From: Lunatimonas sp.
GTDB lineage: Bacteria > Bacteroidota > Bacteroidia > Cytophagales > Cyclobacteriaceae
Direction: 5' to 3'
Assembly (NCBI RefSeq): GCF_020832325.1
Contig: NZ_JAFIEU010000037.1
Coordinates: 37,185-101,184, forward strand
Length of the DNA: 64,000 nt
Made by a program: the position numbers and the translations under genes. Below, piece after piece: positions 62,673 to 64,000 of this stretch; positions within the stretch are counted from its first letter, which is position 1; the number at the start of each line of letters is the position of its first letter. The notes beneath the pieces were generated by a model. That model ran no database searches and was not told where the DNA came from. It saw only the letters and a program-made list of their open reading frames with translations.

Positions 62673-63802
62673 AAACAGGTATAACATTTGAAGAAGACGC
62701 CGAGGACCTGTACCAAAACGCACCTTTTGGTTACCTATCAATCCGCACAGGCGGGGTTGTCGTGAATAGCAATACCACTTTGTTGAAATGGTTGGATTAT
62801 GACCGGGCTGAAATCATACACCAAAAATCTATTCAGGATTTATTGACCATAGGCGGCAAAATCTACCTAGAAACTCATGTTTTCCCTTTGCTGCAGATGC
62901 AGGGAGAGATTACCGAAATCAACCTGGAGTTGGTAGATAAACATGGAAAAAAGCTTCCCGTGTTGATCAATGGCAGACGTGTTATGGGGCAATCAGCATC
63001 TGAACCGATATACCGTTTTTCACTACTGAATATTTCCCAGCGAAAACAGTACGAATTAGAATTGATGAAGGCTAGAAAAGAAGCAGAGGAGACTGTCAAG
63101 CGGCTAAAGCAAGTTAACCAAGCCCTAGAGCAATTTGCGTACATCGCGTCCCATGATCTTCAGGCACCTTTGAATACAATTTCTGGTTTGATTAACTTGA
63201 TAGGAACAAAAGGCCATATCCAACAAGGAAGTGAGCTGGATAGCTATTTTTCCTTGATCAAAAGAAATTCCTCGCGCATGAAATTAATGATCAATGATCT
63301 GCTTGAATACGCCAAGATAGATGGAAAAGATGTGGAGTTTACCAAATGTTCGCTAAATGAAGTTTGCGAGATTTCGCTAGAGCTTATCAACGATCAAGTT
63401 GTAGACAACGAAGCGACGTTCGCGATACCCGAATTACCAATGGTTAATGGCGATAAACTCCAACTAGTCCGTCTCTTTCAGAACCTTTTTGGCAATGCTA
63501 TCAAATATCGGTCTGAATCAAATCCCTGTATCCAAGTTGATTTTGAAGACCGACAAAATGATATCAAAGTATTTGTCCGGGATAATGGGACAGGCTTCGA
63601 TCCGGAATATGCTGAACAGGTATTTGGATTTATGAAGCGGCTACACAGCCATGACAGTATCCCGGGAACCGGCATAGGATTGTCAACCTGCAAGCGCATT
63701 GTTGAAATCCACAAAGGAACCATTGGCGTGACCTCTGCGCCGGGGAAAGGAAGTACCTTTTTTTTCACCTTGCCTAAATCACCCACCCAAGCGGATCTAT
63801 AG
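62669..63802 (+). CDS. PAS-domain sensor histidine kinase
   Basis: 377 residues from the GTG at 62669, whose GTGA overlaps the hydrolase stop; an upstream TTG at 62639 is possible. An N-terminal PAS domain (about 8-120; LYQNAPFGYLSIRTGGVVV, LKWLDYDRAEIIHQ) is followed by a coiled-coil (about 125-155). The H-box is YIASHDLQAPLNTISG, the N-box LFQNLFGNAIKYR, G1 DNGTGFDPEYAEQ and G2 GTGIGLSTCKRIVEIHKG. Cytoplasmic. Coupled to the RsbQ-like hydrolase; no response regulator is visible. Confidence 0.9.
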   Translation: MKTGITFEEDAEDLYQNAPFGYLSIRTGGVVVNSNTTLLKWLDYDRAEIIHQKSIQDLLTIGGKIYLETHVFPLLQMQGEITEINLELVDKHGKKLPVLINGRRVMGQSASEPIYRFSLLNISQRKQYELELMKARKEAEETVKRLKQVNQALEQFAYIASHDLQAPLNTISGLINLIGTKGHIQQGSELDSYFSLIKRNSSRMKLMINDLLEYAKIDGKDVEFTKCSLNEVCEISLELINDQVVDNEATFAIPELPMVNGDKLQLVRLFQNLFGNAIKYRSESNPCIQVDFEDRQNDIKVFVRDNGTGFDPEYAEQVFGFMKRLHSHDSIPGTGIGLSTCKRIVEIHKGTIGVTSAPGKGSTFFFTLPKSPTQADL

Positions 63803-63833
63803 CTTTTTGAAAGGTAAACCGATCGGGATAAAA

Positions 63834-63868
63834 CGAAAAAAAGCTATGAAACAATGTCTCATAGCTTT
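63834..63868 (-). terminator. Terminator of a minus-strand transcript
   Basis: AAAGCTATGA (63840-63849) pairs with TCATAGCTTT (63859-63868). On the minus strand seven T residues follow the stem, so it ends transcription coming from the right edge. It may also stop the kinase transcript weakly on the plus strand. Confidence 0.75.
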
Positions 63869-63900
63869 AGTCAATTAACAATAAACCCAAAATAACCTGC

Positions 63901-64000
63901 TGTAGGAGAAGGATTCGAACCTCCACGGGGCAGTTAGGCAAAACACGAGCTCCATGTTTGCTTTGTCCTTAGCTCCCCACCCCCGAGACCGGAGGGCATG
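63901..64000 (-). ncRNA. Partial structured RNA with tRNA-like T arm
   Basis: On the minus strand GGAGGTTCGAATCCTTC forms a canonical T arm, followed by a possible 3' acceptor strand TCCTACA. Upstream are stems GGGG...CCCC with AGG/CCT inside, GCAAA...TTTGC, and CCTCCG-GTCT-CGGGGG. No matching TGTAGGA is present in the last 100 nt, so an ordinary tRNA would have to be unusually long. A terminator follows at 63834-63868. It could be a class II tRNA with an insertion, a pseudo-tRNA or another RNA; it is cut by the window end. Confidence 0.35.

Noticed and set aside
63901..64000. tmRNA (ssrA) 3' end
   Set aside because: The 3' strand TCCTACA lacks the usual tmRNA acceptor sequence with its GCTCCA-like end, and no tag-reading frame is visible in the available part.

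Overview
The window reads as a piece of a Bacteroidetes chromosome, most likely a marine, polysaccharide-degrading member of the Cyclobacteriaceae or a near relative. That placement is inference. It rests on a SusC/SusD pair with an ECF sigma factor and FecR anti-sigma, several promoters of the Bacteroidetes type (TTTG, about 20 nt, TAnnTTTG), many secreted proteins and lipoproteins, few Shine-Dalgarno sequences, and a long-form HisG followed by a bifunctional HisB.

Layout. Positions 1-25.4 kb are mostly minus-strand secreted catabolic genes. They are a partial PSCyt1/DUF1549/DUF1553 cytochrome-like protein, an M81 (MlrC-like) peptidase, a plus-strand purple-acid-phosphatase-like enzyme, three sulfatases, a nucleoside hydrolase/ribokinase/GRP-type sugar transporter module, a DUF1501 plus PSCyt1/DUF1549/LamG/DUF1553 pair, a sugar-phosphate-isomerase-like TIM barrel, a GAF histidine kinase, a secreted protein with an FMN-attachment-like motif paired with a Tat-type FAD oxidoreductase, and a BNR sialidase-like protein. 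A beta-helix protein follows at 25.8-27.8 kb. Positions 27.9-54.4 kb form a large sulfated-polysaccharide locus with seven more sulfatases (ten in the window), a double-ThuA protein, a CBM9-like/PKD protein, a GH29-like protein, a SusC (with STN domain)/SusD pair, and FecR with its ECF sigma factor. This locus also carries scars of mobility: a complete IS4-type element with a 9-bp target duplication, an IS630 fragment, a SusD C-terminal relic, a PIN toxin-antitoxin pair and an orphan antitoxin. Positions 55.3-60.0 kb hold hisG-hisD-hisC-hisB, preceded by a consensus promoter and a short leader ORF with 8 His in 30 codons, and closed by a strong terminator. Positions 60.1-63.8 kb hold a COG0523 metal-chaperone GTPase with an inverted repeat over its promoter, and an RsbQ/KAI2-like hydrolase translationally coupled to a PAS histidine kinase. 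The right edge holds part of a minus-strand structured RNA with a tRNA-like T arm.

How the genes may work together (inference): SusC/D would import oligosaccharides of a sulfated glycan and signal through STN-FecR-sigma, while the periplasmic or surface sulfatases, the fucosidase-like protein, the beta-helix protein and ThuA-type proteins would trim the substrate. No sulfatase-maturating enzyme (FGE or anSME) is in the window, so it must be encoded elsewhere. The observations most worth following up are the his leader peptide, the FMN/FAD pair, the IS inserted exactly in a stop codon, and the shared upstream-plus-signal-peptide block of two otherwise different sulfatase genes.
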